A stretch of 6,491 nucleotides of DNA from CAZDIO01 sp964505555. GTDB taxonomy: Bacteria > Bdellovibrionota_C > UBA2361 > SZUA-149 > CAZDIO01. The notes beneath the pieces are model-generated. The model was not told the DNA's origin. It was given only the letters and a program-made list of their open reading frames with translations, and made no database searches. Location: the NCBI GenBank assembly GCA_964505555.1, contig CAZDIO010000047.1, positions 1-6,491 on the forward strand, read 5' to 3'. Shown piece after piece: positions 6,024 to 6,491 of this stretch. The position numbers were made by a program, and so were the translations under genes. Position 1 is the first letter of the stretch, and each line of letters begins with the position of its first letter.

Positions 6024-6121
6024 TGTCGTTGCGAGCGAAGCGAAGCAATCTCATACTACATATGAGGGTTCGAGATTGCTTCGCTTCGCCCGGCGGCCGG
6101 GCCTCCCGGCTCGCAACGACA
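6024..6121. repeat. Palindromic intergenic repeat element with interrupted right arm
   Basis: The left arm 6025-6052 consists of gtcgttgcgag then cgaagcgaagcaatctc. The right arm is its exact reverse complement but is split: gagattgcttcgcttcg (6072-6088), a 21-bp GC-rich insert (6089-6109), then ctcgcaacgac (6110-6120). The outer t/a at 6024 and 6121 extends the pairing by one. The loop contains ctcata and tatgag (6050-6055, 6061-6066), a second possible stem. Repeats with a gtcattgcgag...gcaatctc core are, to my knowledge, dispersed in many bacterial genomes; assignment to a named family is not possible here. It sits between two convergent genes, a common place for such elements. Confidence 0.85.
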
Positions 6122-6130
6122 AAGAGGGGC

Positions 6131-6163
6131 GTGACCCGTCAGTGCTTGCGCCTCGTAGTGACA
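6131..6163 (-). repeat. Diverged half-copy of the same repeat motif
   Basis: On the minus strand 6163-6152 reads tgtcactacgag, close to the tgtcgttgcgag that begins each arm of the neighbouring palindrome (6024-6035 plus, 6121-6110 minus). It is followed by gcgcaagcactgacgggtcac. It appears to be a related, decayed or variant unit placed ten bases beyond the palindrome. Confidence 0.45.
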
Positions 6164-6253
6164 GAAAAGGGAGGGGTTGATTAGGGAGAGCCTAGGGATG
6201 AGTTTGAGATCAAGCTCATGGCTAAGACTAAGCTGAAGTTTAGGACTTTGCAG

Positions 6254-6491
6254 TTATCGTAGGGTGCTTGGGTTAACGAAGTCGATGAGGTTTGGTTGTG
6301 AGTAGTGAACTCTGAGGAGATCGGAGAATGCGATGCCTGGTTGGGTGGAGGAGAGAGAGACAACTCCGTAGGTATCGGGAGAGGTTTGAAATTGGGTGGA
6401 GTCGTGGAGAGGAAGCTTTATCGAGCCGGTGGCTGGGATCTGATGAACGGCTTGGGTGGAGCCAGTGGTGGTTCCATAGAGGGTGATCGTG
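6254..6491 (-). CDS. C-terminal 78 residues of a probable secreted beta-rich protein (5' end outside window)
   Basis: The minus-strand frame from the right edge (first full codon at 6490) stays open for 78 codons to TAA at 6256-6254. It reads T-I-T-L-Y-G-T-T-T-G-S-T-Q-A-V and ends F-V-N-P-S-T-L-R. Alternating hydrophobic and Thr/Ser residues, no Cys or Trp, and the segments I-P-A-T-G-S-I-K-L-P-L-H-D and Y-G-V-V-S-L-S resemble Ig-like or fibronectin-like beta-sandwich domains at the ends of secreted proteins. Competing frames stop earlier or are Arg/His/Pro-rich. Third codon positions are mostly C, unlike the two large genes. No family is assigned. It converges on the oxidoreductase. Confidence 0.62.
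   Translation of the reverse strand, partial: TITLYGTTTGSTQAVHQIPATGSIKLPLHDSTQFQTSPDTYGVVSLSSTQPGIAFSDLLRVHYSQPNLIDFVNPSTLR

Larger units (their letters stand above)
5827..6253. other. Convergent non-coding region rich in repeats
   Basis: These 427 bp lie between the stop of the oxidoreductase (plus) and the stop of the partial gene (minus). They contain a long interrupted inverted repeat, a terminator-like hairpin, an extended -10 motif and a palindromic repeat element with a related half-copy. No credible gene is present; the only short ORF with an ATG (from 5911, 23 codons, Arg-rich) overlaps an arm of the inverted repeat. Nothing recognisable is visible between about 6164 and 6253 apart from weak short stems. 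Confidence 0.7.

Noticed and set aside
6024..6163. CRISPR array or attachment site
   Set aside because: The repeats are inverted and nearly adjacent, with no regular spacers and no cas genes; no integrase or tRNA is present.
6181..6363. Minus-strand ORF of 60 residues at the right edge
   Set aside because: It overlaps, in another frame, the 78-codon frame that enters from the right edge and reads as a typical secreted beta-rich protein. Its own composition is Ser/Pro/Thr-rich and shadow-like.

Overview
The window is bacterial DNA of intermediate GC. It holds two long protein-coding regions that diverge from a shared upstream region, a repeat-filled convergent intergenic region, and the tail of a third gene. 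All three main genes look like exported or envelope-associated products. The lineage cannot be fixed. Ser-rich linkers between beta-rich extracellular domains occur in several unrelated groups, and the twin-arginine-like leader only implies an organism with a Tat pathway.

Left part (1-3794, minus strand): one uninterrupted frame of 1264 codons runs off the left edge. It starts with GTG and has no stop inside the window. The product reads as a signal peptide, seven SBBP-type propeller repeats, a 66-residue Ser/Thr linker, a PKD-like Ig fold, a long right-handed parallel beta-helix ending in a DIGAYEF motif, a Gly/Ser linker, and the beginning of a NLLGNPGFESG-type jelly-roll carbohydrate-binding domain. 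This is a modular secreted or cell-surface protein, and it is the main content of the window.

Middle (3795-5826): a divergent regulatory region contains a doubtful 51-codon ORF (3902-4057). It leads into a complete 565-residue FAD-dependent oxidoreductase of the amine oxidase/phytoene desaturase superfamily with a twin-arginine-like leader (4129-5826, plus strand).

Right part (5827-6491): about 430 bp of non-coding DNA carries a large imperfect inverted repeat with a small terminator-like hairpin in its loop, an extended -10 motif, and a palindromic element built on gtcgttgcgag / gcaatctc cores. One arm of that element is interrupted by 21 bp of GC-rich sequence. A related half-motif follows. 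Beyond this, the C-terminal 78 residues of a minus-strand gene enter from the right edge (6254-6491). This fragment is also beta-rich and looks secreted, with distinctly C-ending codons.

No metabolic operon is evident. The oxidoreductase is flanked on both sides by genes for probable extracellular proteins on the other strand, so a functional link is possible but not shown by the sequence.
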